A stretch of DNA of 64,000 bases, taken from contig NZ_FNHH01000009.1 of NCBI RefSeq assembly GCF_900103545.1, forward strand, positions 62,001 to 126,000, given 5' to 3'. Of this stretch, positions 17,864 through 27,721 are shown piece after piece (position 1 is the stretch's first letter; each line of letters opens with the position of its first letter). The notes under the pieces were generated by a model. That model was not told the origin of the DNA, did not search any database, and saw only the letters and a program-made list of their open reading frames with translations. Source of the stretch: Daejeonella rubra (GTDB taxonomy: Bacteria > Bacteroidota > Bacteroidia > Sphingobacteriales > Sphingobacteriaceae). The translations under genes were made by a program, and so were the position numbers.

Positions 17864-18856
17864 TTAGAGTTTGAATAACTTCTTTGCATTGTCATGCAAA
17901 ACCTTTCTTTCTATTTCTTTGGAAGGAGATAATTGCCGGATTGCCTTAATGATGTTGACTCCCAGACAAGAATTGCCAGAACCTGCTTTATCTGAACAGT
18001 CACTGCCAAAGAGTAGTTTATCCTGATGCCTTTCCAGAAACCCCCTTGCATGATCCTCATCTCTGGTAAGTGAACCTAAGCCGGAACCTGCTGAGAAATC
18101 GGCATAAAGATTTGAATATTCAGTCAAAAGACGATCAGTCAATCCTCCTGAAGTTATTTTACCCTTTGGATACAGCACATTGGGGTCTGTATGTTCTTTA
18201 TCAATATCTGCCCACCAGGTTTGGGCATGACCAATAAAATTTACTTTGGGATATTTTTTAAGCATCGTATGGAACCGTTCAAAGCCCCTGTTATACATAT
18301 TAAATTGCCAGTGCATTAATACCGGTACATTATAGCTTTGTGCAAGCTCATAGATATTTTGCATGTGCTTTGAATCACAGTCCAGGCCAAATTTCAATTC
18401 GCCAATTACAGGAGCTCCCAATTTCAGGTATTTTTCAATTTCAGAAATTGCCCCCGGCATATCAGGAACCTCATTTGCTCCAGATACAAACTCGCCCGGA
18501 TGCGATTTAGCATACTGAAAACATACTTCATTACCTGTAGCAGAAGCCTGTAAACCATTACTATATCCATAATAAGTAGATCCATAACTCAGGGGCCTTC
18601 CTGAAGGCAGCAGTATTGTTTTGGTTACTCCCATTGCTCTTTGATGAGAAAGGAGAAATTCATTATTCCTGCCGCTGTAATCTGTATGCTGATGAATGTC
18701 TATGATAGGCTCATTTGGATTTCGCAGATCCAAATTGTTTTGAATAAATGAGCCGGCAAACAATGAATTGACCGATCCTATTGACAAAATTGTTCCAAAA
18801 CCAAGAATTGAATTCCTGATTAGGAACTCACGTCTTGAATATTCTTTTTCAGTCAT
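17864..18856 (-). CDS. Tat-exported amidohydrolase with D-x-H-x-H site
   Basis: 330 aa. Tat signal 'YSRREFLIRNS' (R8-R9) with cleavage around residue 34. The metal site is D53-I-H55-Q-H57, followed by 'VLMHWQFNM', 'FIGHAQTWW' and 'LLFGSDCSDKAGSGN', the Amidohydro_2 pattern. It is the third amidohydrolase of the regulon and the second with Tat export. It follows the esterase pair by 7 nt. Lactonase, decarboxylase or deacylase are all possible; I infer lactonase from pathway context only. Confidence 0.84.
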   Translation of the reverse strand: MTEKEYSRREFLIRNSILGFGTILSIGSVNSLFAGSFIQNNLDLRNPNEPIIDIHQHTDYSGRNNEFLLSHQRAMGVTKTILLPSGRPLSYGSTYYGYSNGLQASATGNEVCFQYAKSHPGEFVSGANEVPDMPGAISEIEKYLKLGAPVIGELKFGLDCDSKHMQNIYELAQSYNVPVLMHWQFNMYNRGFERFHTMLKKYPKVNFIGHAQTWWADIDKEHTDPNVLYPKGKITSGGLTDRLLTEYSNLYADFSAGSGLGSLTRDEDHARGFLERHQDKLLFGSDCSDKAGSGNSCLGVNIIKAIRQLSPSKEIERKVLHDNAKKLFKL

Positions 18857-18863
18857 ATTTCCT

Positions 18864-19985
18864 TTATTTAATATCTGTACTAACAGGCTTATGACCTAAT
18901 ATCTTATCAATAAATGCATAGGCTTCTTTCCGGCTCTCAACCGGGAAATCATGCTCAGCATTTGGATAACGCACCTGCAACATATCCGGAACACCCAAAG
19001 AATCATAAACAGGCTTTACTTTTGCAATACCTGCTTCAACGCCCTTGTAATCAAAATTTGCATCACGCAGGGGGGATACAGAAAAAAAGGCACGCGGAGC
19101 TATCGCAGAAATAGCCTTATCAAAATTAAAAGGGATGCGATCGCCATCAAGCTTATATTTAGTTTGCAACAATGGCATATACCTGGTTTGTGCCCATGGA
19201 CCTAATCTTCCTCCATATTTTTTTTCAGCTGCTTCACCAATACTATAATATTCAAATTGTGTCCACCCACAACTACTAACTGCTACTTTTATACGATTAT
19301 CAAAAGCGGCTACAAAAATAGAATTGTGCCCTCCCAACGAATGGCCGATAACTCCAATGTTTTCTGCATCAACATCAGCTCTGCTTTGAAGCAGATCAAT
19401 GCACCGCATATGATTAAATATGCCCTTCATTGTACCTGATTGATATCGATCGGTATCAAAATCATAATCTTTCTGGTCGCCAAAACTTGGAAAATCAGGA
19501 GCTATAACAATATACCCCCGCTCTGCAAGCTCTCTTGCATGAGCACGATTAGGTTTTCCAGCTTGTCCATCAACTGCCTTTCTTCCTAAAGGATCCGTTT
19601 CATGTAAAACAAGCATGGCAGGAAGTCTTTTTGGAGCTCCACGTTGAACTGGTATGTATAAATAAACTGGAATAGTTTCGTTTTCTGCAATTGTAAAGAG
19701 AATGTTGTAACGAATAAATGCAGTTTCTTTCAGGCTGTCAACTATATGGATATCCGAGGGTTTGATAGCCCCTCTAACAGGCAGTTTACCCATAGCTTTT
19801 TCCATATCCTTAAGAATATGGGCTCTGTGATTATTATGTGTTTTTTGATGTTTATTATCAGAAGTTAAGCTTGCAGGAGAGTTGTCCTGAGCAGAAATGA
19901 TCAAAGGAGTAAATAAAAATATCCACAGTAGTTTCGTGCAGAACTTTCTGCAATTGATTGTTATTTCCATCATTATAAATTTCAT
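18864..19985 (-). CDS. Secreted alpha/beta-hydrolase esterase, paralogue A
   Basis: 373 aa. N-terminal hydrophobic signal (about residues 14-32). Dienelactone-hydrolase/acetyl-xylan-esterase type fold with nucleophile elbow 'GHSLGGHNS' (Ser near 217) and catalytic His in 'NAEHDFPVESR' (near 345). A long core from 'LPAMLVLH' through 'FNHMRCIDLLQ' is nearly identical to the adjacent gene at 20118, so the two are tandem duplicates. Likely removes acetyl, acyl or methyl-ester groups from the imported glycan. Alternative starts MKFIM and MMEIT differ by only a few residues. Confidence 0.85.
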   Translation of the reverse strand: MKFIMMEITINCRKFCTKLLWIFLFTPLIISAQDNSPASLTSDNKHQKTHNNHRAHILKDMEKAMGKLPVRGAIKPSDIHIVDSLKETAFIRYNILFTIAENETIPVYLYIPVQRGAPKRLPAMLVLHETDPLGRKAVDGQAGKPNRAHARELAERGYIVIAPDFPSFGDQKDYDFDTDRYQSGTMKGIFNHMRCIDLLQSRADVDAENIGVIGHSLGGHNSIFVAAFDNRIKVAVSSCGWTQFEYYSIGEAAEKKYGGRLGPWAQTRYMPLLQTKYKLDGDRIPFNFDKAISAIAPRAFFSVSPLRDANFDYKGVEAGIAKVKPVYDSLGVPDMLQVRYPNAEHDFPVESRKEAYAFIDKILGHKPVSTDIK

Positions 19986-20117
19986 CCTGATTGTTCAATA
20001 AATATAAAGATCAATTTCTATAAATCTGTTCAAATGAATTTTCAATTATCCATTATAGTTGATCAAAATATCTTAATTCAATTGAATCATTTTTCAAAAC
20101 ACTAATTCTCTTCCCGG

Positions 20118-21236
20118 CTATTTTATCAGAGTGCTTAATGGTTTAAAATTGAGCATCTTATCAATAAAAGCATAGGCTTCCATACGGCTTTCAACAGGGA
20201 AATCATGTTCTGCCTGAGGATAACGTACCTGTAGCATATCACGTGCTCCTAATATAGTATAGGTCTGTTCAGCAATTGAAATGCCTTTCCTTACCCCTTC
20301 CACATTAAAATTACTATCACTTAATGGTGAAACAGAGAAAAAAGCTCTGGGAGCTATTGCTGATATTACATCACTAAAATTAAATGGAATCTTACGTTCA
20401 TCCAGATCATATTTTGATCTGATCAAAGGCATATACCTCGTTTGAGCCCAGGGACCTAATCGGCCACCATATCTTTTACTTCCTTCTTCTCCAATATTAT
20501 AGTACTCAAATTGAGTCCAGCCACAGCTTGAAACGGTTACCTTGATACGTTCATCAAAGGCAGAAACGAACATGGAGTTATGGCCTCCAAGAGAATGTCC
20601 GATAACACCTATCCTTTCAGGATCCACATCTGCTCTGTTCTGTAGCAGATCAATGCAACGCATATGATTGAATATTGCCTGCATTGTTGCTGATTTATAT
20701 CTGTCTGTTTCAAAATCATGATCTTTTAAATCGCCAAAACTTGGATAATCAGGTGCAATAACCACATATCCCCTTTGAGCTAATTCTCTTGCATGAGCGC
20801 GGTTTGGCTTATCTCCCTGTCCATCAACAACACCCTTGCCTAATGCATGGGTACCGTGCAGTACCAGCATTGCGGGAAGTTTTTTTGGTATTCCGATCTG
20901 TTTAGGTATGTAAAGATAAACCGGTAATCGTTCCTTATCAGCTACATTAAAAGTAAGTGTATAACGGGTAAAATTTTCTTCTGTGGTACTATCTGTGATC
21001 AGTATATCGAATGGAATAAGTTTGCTGCGATTGGGTAATTTACCCATTACCTTCTCCATATTATAAAGAATTCTTAGTCTTTCCCTGGTATGTTTTACAG
21101 TACTGTTGATCTTGTTTTTCCCGGTAACTTCCTTGTATTGATTCAGCATATTCGAACCAGTTTGAGCAAAGTTCATCCCTGGGATGGAGACAAAAAGGGA
21201 AATAAGCAGAATCCTGAATTTACATGACATGATCAT
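20118..21236 (-). CDS. Secreted alpha/beta-hydrolase esterase, paralogue B
   Basis: 372 aa, signal peptide about 1-24 (MIMSCKFRILLISLFVSIPG...). Same architecture as the neighbour: 'LPAMLVLHGTHALGKG', 'GHSLGGHNSMFV' (Ser near 217) and 'QAEHDFPVESR'. The N-terminal 60 residues have diverged most from paralogue A. It lies just after a minus-strand terminator that ends the SusCD unit, so it may use read-through or its own promoter; I saw no palindromic operator before it. Substrate not determined. Confidence 0.85.
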   Translation of the reverse strand: MIMSCKFRILLISLFVSIPGMNFAQTGSNMLNQYKEVTGKNKINSTVKHTRERLRILYNMEKVMGKLPNRSKLIPFDILITDSTTEENFTRYTLTFNVADKERLPVYLYIPKQIGIPKKLPAMLVLHGTHALGKGVVDGQGDKPNRAHARELAQRGYVVIAPDYPSFGDLKDHDFETDRYKSATMQAIFNHMRCIDLLQNRADVDPERIGVIGHSLGGHNSMFVSAFDERIKVTVSSCGWTQFEYYNIGEEGSKRYGGRLGPWAQTRYMPLIRSKYDLDERKIPFNFSDVISAIAPRAFFSVSPLSDSNFNVEGVRKGISIAEQTYTILGARDMLQVRYPQAEHDFPVESRMEAYAFIDKMLNFKPLSTLIK

Positions 21237-21264
21237 TATGATTCTAATTGAGAAGATTATTTAA

Positions 21265-21299
21265 TAAAAAAGGATTAACCCACGAATGGATTAATCCTT
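21265..21299 (-). terminator. Rho-independent terminator after the SusCD/DUF5017 genes
   Basis: On the minus strand a stem AAGGATTAA/TTAATCCTT (21291-21299 with 21270-21278) with 12-nt loop is followed by a T-run. It lies between the DUF5017 stop at 21319 and the esterase ATG at 21236. It probably attenuates rather than fully separates the two groups. Confidence 0.7.
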
Positions 21300-21318
21300 C
21301 TAACACAAACTATTAAAA

Positions 21319-22392
21319 TTAAGGAGTTATTGTAAGAGAAATCTCCTTAGTAATTTTAAGTTGCTGATCTATATTACCATTAGAAGCAACAAAAACGGCT
21401 TTATAAGTCCCCGCTGTTGGGTAAGAATAACGGTATTCAGGCAATACAGGATTTGTCAAACCTTTTATTGCCAATGACCAGTCTGGTCCAAGATCAACTT
21501 TATCAATTGTTATAGCCTTAGTGATAGCCCAATGCTCAGTTGCTGGATCATTGAATGGGCTCGCAGGATCAAATGCAACAAAAGGCTTATAAACTGCGGA
21601 CGGCTGATATGCCGGATCCAGTGGATTATAAATTCCATTTTTAGGATCAAAGATCGGATTAGCCGGGTTAAATTGAGGCAAACCAGCATTCAGATAAGTA
21701 TTGCCCTGAAGCGTTAATCTGGTTGCTGTTACTGAAGATAAAGCAGGAGCTTTATCTTTTAAATCATCCACGATCCTGAATCCTGCACCTGCCTGATCCG
21801 CAATAGTAAGAGTCATAGTGTTATCTAACAACTTTTTACTATTAACAGCAAAGGACTGAATAAACCATTGACGATTTATTCCATTGGTAGCCTGAGCCTT
21901 TGTAGTATAACGGAAGGCGAAATAGATCGGCTTTCCGGCTAGTAACAAATCAGAAATATCAACTGTTCCTGAAGCAAGCAAGGCTGTAGTTGTACCCAAT
22001 TTAAATCTGCCGGTAATATCAACCCATGTAGCGGCCTGTACCTTTGCAAGGCTGCTATAATCACCAGAAAAATTAGTTGATGCCCAAAGCGTTACCTGAT
22101 TAGCTTGAGTTCCCAACTGAACACTGCTATTGAAGGATAGAGTTGCTCCTGCACCAGCAACATCAACCACACGACCAGTACTTGATGCATAGTCTTTACG
22201 TAACTCACCAGAATAAAATGAGATATTCTGAGTTTCACCACCAGTAATCATAAATTTAATGGTCTCTCCTACTTTATAGGTCGTTTTTTCAGTCGTAACA
22301 TCAAAAGCCGGCGCCTCTGCTTCGAGAGTGGGCTTTTCGCAGGAAGCCATTAAAAGGGCCGCTGCGACAATACTATATATTTTAAGTTTCAT
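21319..22392 (-). CDS. DUF5017-type SusE-like surface lipoprotein
   Basis: 357 aa. Lipobox 'LLMASC' with C18. The mature part begins 'FDVTTEKTTYKVGETIKFMITGG' and 'ISFYSGELRKDY', which I recognise as the DUF5017 pattern that accompanies SusC/SusD pairs. The C-terminus has a PKD-like strand pattern ('SYPTAGTYKAVFVASNG'). Probably a surface glycan-binding protein. It lies 21 nt after susD. Confidence 0.82.
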   Translation of the reverse strand: MKLKIYSIVAAALLMASCEKPTLEAEAPAFDVTTEKTTYKVGETIKFMITGGETQNISFYSGELRKDYASSTGRVVDVAGAGATLSFNSSVQLGTQANQVTLWASTNFSGDYSSLAKVQAATWVDITGRFKLGTTTALLASGTVDISDLLLAGKPIYFAFRYTTKAQATNGINRQWFIQSFAVNSKKLLDNTMTLTIADQAGAGFRIVDDLKDKAPALSSVTATRLTLQGNTYLNAGLPQFNPANPIFDPKNGIYNPLDPAYQPSAVYKPFVAFDPASPFNDPATEHWAITKAITIDKVDLGPDWSLAIKGLTNPVLPEYRYSYPTAGTYKAVFVASNGNIDQQLKITKEISLTITP

Positions 22393-22413
22393 AATTTCTA
22401 TTTTGAATTAATG

Positions 22414-24228
22414 TTATTCCCAACCAGGATTTTGTGTCATTTTTAAGTTCGAAGACATTTCATTGATCGGTATTGGCATGAACAGATCTCTTGCACTAAC
22501 ATTTGAATAATATTTAACAAAGTATTGTCCAGGACTCTGCTGTTGTAATTTATTACCCATATCCTGATGTACTTTTAAAAATATTCCCCAGCGAAGCAAG
22601 TCGGCTTTTCTTGTGTTTTCGAAGTTGAACTCTCTCATTCTTTCAACCTGAATTGCTTCTAAGAAGGCTAATTTAGATGCAGGATTTATATCTCCATCTG
22701 TAGCCTTACTGATAGTTGCTGTTGCAGTAGCACCTGCACCACCTCCACCACTGATCGTAATTGTAGGAACAGCAGAATACTTGCCTTCATTGAAATAGGT
22801 AATTGCTGCAGGATCACGATCCAGATTAATTGCAGTAACTCTTCCAGCAGAGATTGTTGCAGTAGCAGTAGCACCACCAGCACCACTAATACTCACAGTT
22901 GGGGCGGTAGTATATCCGGCACCGCCATTAGCTACCGTAATTGCTTTTATACCAGTTGACCATGCTCTTCTTCTAACCTTGTTAAATGCTTCAACAGACT
23001 CAGCAGTAGGACCACTAATTTCATTCTGTGCTTCAGCATACATTAACAAAATATCAGAATATCTAAGAAGTACCATATTTATTGGAGTTGTGGTAGGACT
23101 TTTCGGTAATAAAGTCTCATACTCTCTTCTCCACTTTCCAGGCTTCATGTTATTCTTGGCATTCTCATCCACAGGCAATAAGCTCATTGTTTTTGCCCCC
23201 GTTGCTGTATAAGTAAAGTGAGCAATGCTGAACCATTTTCTATTATCACCCGGTTCAAATGCATTATAAAGCTCTGATGTGATGTTCATATAAGCATCTG
23301 CCCTTCCTGTAGATGAAGCAACACCTGCTGCCGGACCATTGATCCATCCGATATTTCCGGTTTCAACATATTGGTCAGTACGATTACCATAGAATTCAAC
23401 TTCCCAGATACTTTCCTTGATATCATATTTATCAGCAGCCAGATTAATAAAGATCTGTGAATAGCTGGGGTTAAGAGAGTGACCAGCCTCAGCATCATCA
23501 ATTACCATTTTTGCCCATTTACTGGCTTCAGCATATCTTGTTTTATCCTTAACAGGATCTCCAGCCATATGAAGGTTTACACGCGCTAAAAGACCGCGTA
23601 CTGCCGACTTACTGATAGCACCACCGTAGCCCAAAGCAGCAATACCCGGAACTAATTTTTCGGCTGCTTCCATATCCTTGATTATCTGGGTATAAACATC
23701 CTTGGCAGGTGATCTGGCGATATCAACATCAATTACAGAAGTTGTTGGAGTAAGTTTCAAAGGAACACCACCAAAATACTGAACCAGAGTGAAATAATAA
23801 TAACCTCTAAGGAATAACATTTCTCCTCTGATCGCATCACGCTTTGACTGTGCAATAGCTGTGTTTTTATCCACGTTTGCAATCAGAACATTTGCTTTAT
23901 TTATTCCTGCCCACAGGTTACTCCAAAGACCGGCATTGTACTGATCTGCTGAAGAATAGAAGTAATTCCATGGTCCGGTGGTCAGAGTTGCTCTGTTCAT
24001 ATAGCCTTCATCACCATGCCATGCAAGAAGATAACTTGCATAAGTACCATGTAAGCCACCTGCACCCAGGTGATGATAAACACCAGCACGTGCAAATTGC
24101 AACTGTGCCTCAGTTTCATAATAGTTATTCGGATTAAGGAAATCAGTCGGTTCTGTTTCCAGGTATTTCTTACAAGAGCCTAAACTCGTTAAGAAAAGTA
24201 TTGCGATCAAATAATATTTTATTTTCAT
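22414..24228 (-). CDS. SusD/RagB-family outer-membrane lipoprotein with a glycine-rich repeat insertion
   Basis: 604 aa. Lipobox 'SLGSC' at C19, then 'KKYLETEPTDFLNPNNYY', and the tetratricopeptide-type core ('EMLFLRGYYYFTLVQYFGGVPL'), typical of SusD. The protein captures oligosaccharide and forms a lid on SusC. Between 'NKVRRRAW' and 'AFLEAIQVERMREFNFE' there is an insertion of about 80 residues (near 428-508) made of two copies of a GGxGYxxxPTVxISGxGG-type unit, rich in Gly, Thr and Ala. It is in frame and without stops, so not an assembly break. The usual SusD length is 500-550 aa. Confidence 0.92.
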   Translation of the reverse strand: MKIKYYLIAILFLTSLGSCKKYLETEPTDFLNPNNYYETEAQLQFARAGVYHHLGAGGLHGTYASYLLAWHGDEGYMNRATLTTGPWNYFYSSADQYNAGLWSNLWAGINKANVLIANVDKNTAIAQSKRDAIRGEMLFLRGYYYFTLVQYFGGVPLKLTPTTSVIDVDIARSPAKDVYTQIIKDMEAAEKLVPGIAALGYGGAISKSAVRGLLARVNLHMAGDPVKDKTRYAEASKWAKMVIDDAEAGHSLNPSYSQIFINLAADKYDIKESIWEVEFYGNRTDQYVETGNIGWINGPAAGVASSTGRADAYMNITSELYNAFEPGDNRKWFSIAHFTYTATGAKTMSLLPVDENAKNNMKPGKWRREYETLLPKSPTTTPINMVLLRYSDILLMYAEAQNEISGPTAESVEAFNKVRRRAWSTGIKAITVANGGAGYTTAPTVSISGAGGATATATISAGRVTAINLDRDPAAITYFNEGKYSAVPTITISGGGGAGATATATISKATDGDINPASKLAFLEAIQVERMREFNFENTRKADLLRWGIFLKVHQDMGNKLQQQSPGQYFVKYYSNVSARDLFMPIPINEMSSNLKMTQNPGWE

Positions 24229-24247
24229 TTTCTTTCGATTGATTTAA

Positions 24248-27200
24248 TTAAAATCCAGCTTTGATACCAAAGGCAATTGTTGGTGCCTTTGGATAGGATG
24301 AATAGTCAAAACCCGGAGTCAAAGTGTTGTTACGGGTTGAAACTTCAGGGTCCATACCTGAATAATTTGTCCATGTAATAAGGTTCTGTGCAGAAACATT
24401 CACACTTAAATTACTCAGATAAGCAGTTTTAATTAGTTTAGCCGGTAAGTTATAGTTTAAGGAAACTGTTTTCATACGTAGGAATGAACCATCTTCAACA
24501 ACTCTGGATGAGTGGAAACCAATTGGCCCTTGTCCGCGAGTACGGTAATTTGCATTGGTAGGGTTTTCAGGAGACCAGCGATTTGAATAGCTTGCAAACT
24601 GATTGATATTAGCCCATCCATTACTATTTCCTTCCATGATCAATCTGTTGGCATTGTAGATATCATTTCCGTAAGACCATTGAAAGAATACATTCAAACT
24701 GAATGCCTTGTAATTGAAATTATTTGAAAATCCGCCTGTATGAATTGGCTGTCCTCTACCTATAAAAGTTAAATCTGCATCATTCATAATACCATCTCCA
24801 TTGATATCTCTGTATTTGATATCACCAGGAAGAATAGTATTTCGAACGGCACCATTGGTTGGAACAGAAGGTTTTAAGATATAAACACCTGGAGAAGGAT
24901 TATCAAAATCCGAATACTGGTAATTACCTTCCCAGATAAATCCAATCATCATTCCGGCAGGCTTTCCAATTTCAGCAACGTATAAAGGCTTGTTGAACTG
25001 AGAAACATACTCTGAGTTAGAAGGAAGAGAGCGTTGTCCTCGGGTAAGCTCCATTACCTTATTTTTATTGAAACTGATATTCAGGTTACTTTCCCAGGTA
25101 AAGTTTTTCGACTGAACATTCACTGTATTCAAAGTAAATTCAAGACCATCATTTCTCAATTTACCAATATTCTTAACAGCAGAACCAAATCCTGTAGACG
25201 GAGGAAGGATCGCATTTAACAATAAGTTCTCTGTGGTTTTTCTGTACAAATCAACTTCAAGAGTGATCCTGTCTTTCAAAACACCTATCTCATAACCTAA
25301 GTCAATAGTATTTACTTTCTCCCACGCCAAAGCAGGGTTTCCAACTGCAGAAACATAATTAGAAGCAATAGGTGTAGAGTTATTGAATGAATAACCATCA
25401 ATATTCTGCAATAAACGAGCATAAGTATCAAAGTCGCCTACCCTGTTATTTCCATTACTACCATAACTGGTTCTCAGCTTTGATGTAGAAACGCCAGGTA
25501 ACAATTTAGCAAAGAATCCTTCTTTGTGCATATTCCATGCTAATGCTGCGCCAGGGAAGTATCCCCAGTGCTCCTGGAATTTAGATGAACCATCCGCTCT
25601 GAACGTACCTGTTATTATATACTTGGATTTGTAATTGTAATCCAACCTTCCTGCATAGGAAGCCATGGAATTACGACTTGAATTTGATGTCTGATTGAAA
25701 GCCAATCCTTCATCCAGTCCATCCATTCCTAAATTCTCATTAGGTAACAATCTTCCGCCATATCCTTTACCCTCTGTATTGCTACTATTGATCGCAAATA
25801 AGCCAAGACCAGTAACAGTGTGATCTTTCTTGAATGTTTTCTTGTAATTCAAAGTAGTTTCATTTGAGAAACTATTTGAGAAAACATTATTTATAGAACC
25901 ATTGACACCATTCACGTTATTTGGACTAGAACCTCCCTGCGCTGTTTTTGAATTATAAAAACGCTCCAGTGTTAATTTATTATGACGGATACCTGCAGTT
26001 GACTTAATATTTAAATCTTTATTGATTTGATAGCTAAGATATCCATTACCCTCAACAAGACTGGTAATATTGAATGAATGCTGATTTTGAAGGTCAATGA
26101 ACGGGTTTATCCTAAAATCGGAAGCATTCAATGCTTCATCATCCACTAAATCAGAAAGAAGATCATCAGTTGGGTTTGGAGTGATCGGACGGTATAACCA
26201 TGCTCTGGCCAAAGCAAAAGCTGTCGGGTTTCCGGAAGTTACCGCACCCTGATTAATAACTTGTCCGAATTGCTTGATACCACTATAATTAGCAGTTATT
26301 CCAGCTTTTATTTTATTACTTATGGTTTGATCAAGTGTTACTCTTCCTGAATAACGATTTAAACCAGTATTGATAATTGAGCCGGTCTGATCAAATAAAG
26401 ATCCAGAAATTGAGTATTTAGTTTGATCGGTACCACCTCTCAAAGCCAGGTTATAACTCTGTATAGTTCCCTGCTGTAAGACATAATCCTGAAAATTTAT
26501 TCCCTCAGTACTTCTGTAATCCTCCAGAGTTTTACCACCTGCAAAAAATGCCCTTGTTGTTGCCGACAATGGATTTAATTCAGTCTGATATTTAATAAAC
26601 TCATAAGGGCTCATTACATCCATTGGTTCTGGAACTGATTGAAGACCATAAGAACTAGCAAAATTGATTACTGGTTTTCCTACACTACCACGTTTTGTTT
26701 GAATTAGAATTACACCGTTTGCAGCTCTTGATCCATAAATTGCAGTAGAAGAAGCATCCTTTAATATGGTCATTGACTCAATCTCTTCAGGATTTATACT
26801 TGCCGGATCAGGATTTTCAACAGGAAATCCATCGATCACAAACAGTGGAGAAGTACTTTGAGTTAAAGAACCAGCTCCTCTGATTACGATATTGATACCA
26901 CCACCAGGCTGACCATCAGATGCGTTAACCTTTACACCCGCAACACGGCCGGCAAGTGCTTCTGCGAATGTTCCGACAGGAGCCTTCATCATATCATCCA
27001 TTGGTACTACACCAACAGAACCAGTAAGATCTGGCTTAGCTACTGTACCATAGCCAATAACAACTACCTCACTCAATGAAGAACTGGACACCTGAAGGGT
27101 GATGTTAACCGATGTACGGTTACCTACGACAGTTTCCTGAGTAACCATCCCAAGAAAAGCAAATACAAGTGTTTCATTACTTGCTGCCTGAATACTGTAC

Positions 27201-27424
27201 CTTCCATTTGCCAGGGTTGTTGCTCCTCTGTTTGTTCCCTTTACCCTTACGGTAACTCCCGGCAGAGGCTGGCCAGCTTCAAGTACAGTTCCGGTTATAG
27301 TTTTTAATTGCTGTGATAAGGCTTGCTCTGAAAAACTCAGTACAAGCATAATCAGCATTACAATCCCTGCTCTGGAGGGAAAGAACCATGGTTTTTTCAA
27401 CTTCATCATGTAAATTTTTAGCAT
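24248..27424 (-). CDS. SusC/RagA-family TonB-dependent outer-membrane transporter
   Basis: 1058 aa. Signal peptide, then a carboxypeptidase-regulatory-like domain ('ITGTVLEAGQPLPGVTVRVKG', about 43-120), the TonB-box region 'SLSEVVVIGYGT', plug ('IRGAGSLTQSTSPLFVIDG', 'TILKDASSTAIYGSRAANG') and a beta-barrel ending 'PTIAFGIKAGF'. There is no N-terminal STN signalling domain, so anti-sigma/ECF control is not expected. It imports the locus substrate with SusD, which follows 19 nt downstream. The start could also be ATG 27409 or 27406. Two palindromic operators lie upstream. Confidence 0.93.
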   Translation of the reverse strand: MLKIYMMKLKKPWFFPSRAGIVMLIMLVLSFSEQALSQQLKTITGTVLEAGQPLPGVTVRVKGTNRGATTLANGRYSIQAASNETLVFAFLGMVTQETVVGNRTSVNITLQVSSSSLSEVVVIGYGTVAKPDLTGSVGVVPMDDMMKAPVGTFAEALAGRVAGVKVNASDGQPGGGINIVIRGAGSLTQSTSPLFVIDGFPVENPDPASINPEEIESMTILKDASSTAIYGSRAANGVILIQTKRGSVGKPVINFASSYGLQSVPEPMDVMSPYEFIKYQTELNPLSATTRAFFAGGKTLEDYRSTEGINFQDYVLQQGTIQSYNLALRGGTDQTKYSISGSLFDQTGSIINTGLNRYSGRVTLDQTISNKIKAGITANYSGIKQFGQVINQGAVTSGNPTAFALARAWLYRPITPNPTDDLLSDLVDDEALNASDFRINPFIDLQNQHSFNITSLVEGNGYLSYQINKDLNIKSTAGIRHNKLTLERFYNSKTAQGGSSPNNVNGVNGSINNVFSNSFSNETTLNYKKTFKKDHTVTGLGLFAINSSNTEGKGYGGRLLPNENLGMDGLDEGLAFNQTSNSSRNSMASYAGRLDYNYKSKYIITGTFRADGSSKFQEHWGYFPGAALAWNMHKEGFFAKLLPGVSTSKLRTSYGSNGNNRVGDFDTYARLLQNIDGYSFNNSTPIASNYVSAVGNPALAWEKVNTIDLGYEIGVLKDRITLEVDLYRKTTENLLLNAILPPSTGFGSAVKNIGKLRNDGLEFTLNTVNVQSKNFTWESNLNISFNKNKVMELTRGQRSLPSNSEYVSQFNKPLYVAEIGKPAGMMIGFIWEGNYQYSDFDNPSPGVYILKPSVPTNGAVRNTILPGDIKYRDINGDGIMNDADLTFIGRGQPIHTGGFSNNFNYKAFSLNVFFQWSYGNDIYNANRLIMEGNSNGWANINQFASYSNRWSPENPTNANYRTRGQGPIGFHSSRVVEDGSFLRMKTVSLNYNLPAKLIKTAYLSNLSVNVSAQNLITWTNYSGMDPEVSTRNNTLTPGFDYSSYPKAPTIAFGIKAGF

Positions 27425-27466
27425 AGTTTATAATTAAGAGTGATTAGATAGACAATTGATTAAATA

Positions 27467-27480
27467 CGGGTGCGTACCCG
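27467..27480 (-). promoter_or_regulatory. Operator-like palindrome O3 (CGGGTGCGTACCCG)
   Basis: Best copy of the motif: one mismatch from the perfect palindrome CGGGTACGTACCCG. Symmetry extends two bases on each side (27465-27482). It lies 42 nt upstream of the susC ATG. Confidence 0.75.
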
Positions 27481-27707
27481 TATTTCAAAAAAGTATTAAT
27501 TTTTGCATTTTACTGTTTTATAGAAATTAATTTATTGGTTAGAAAAAATAAAAAATGCTTTTGCTTATTTGCTATTCAAAAACATTTACTCGTCAACATT
27601 TATATTTTGTTCCTTAATTAAGAATGATAAAACATTTATAAAAACAAGAAATCCATTTAATGTTATTCCTTAAAAATATGTTTCTATCTAATTTTCGAAA
27701 TCCTGAA

Positions 27708-27721
27708 CGTTAACGTACCCT
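27708..27721 (-). promoter_or_regulatory. Operator-like palindrome O4 (CGTTAACGTACCCT)
   Basis: Weaker copy 283 nt upstream of susC. Its centre is 241 bp from that of O3, close to 23 turns of B-DNA, so the two could be bridged by one tetrameric repressor. Looping is inference. Confidence 0.58.

Noticed and set aside
17809..17895. Longer ceramidase-like start overlapping the previous amidohydrolase gene
   Set aside because: It would put 29 extra residues before a clear signal peptide and overlap the neighbour by 32 nt; the ATG at 17808 gives normal spacing.
20218..20236. Half-match to the operator (GGATAACGTACCTG) inside esterase B
   Set aside because: It is coding DNA (QVRYPQ), matches only one half, and the paralogue has a different base at the key position. 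Similar half-matches near 15450, 25602, 33066 and 55664 are also in coding DNA.
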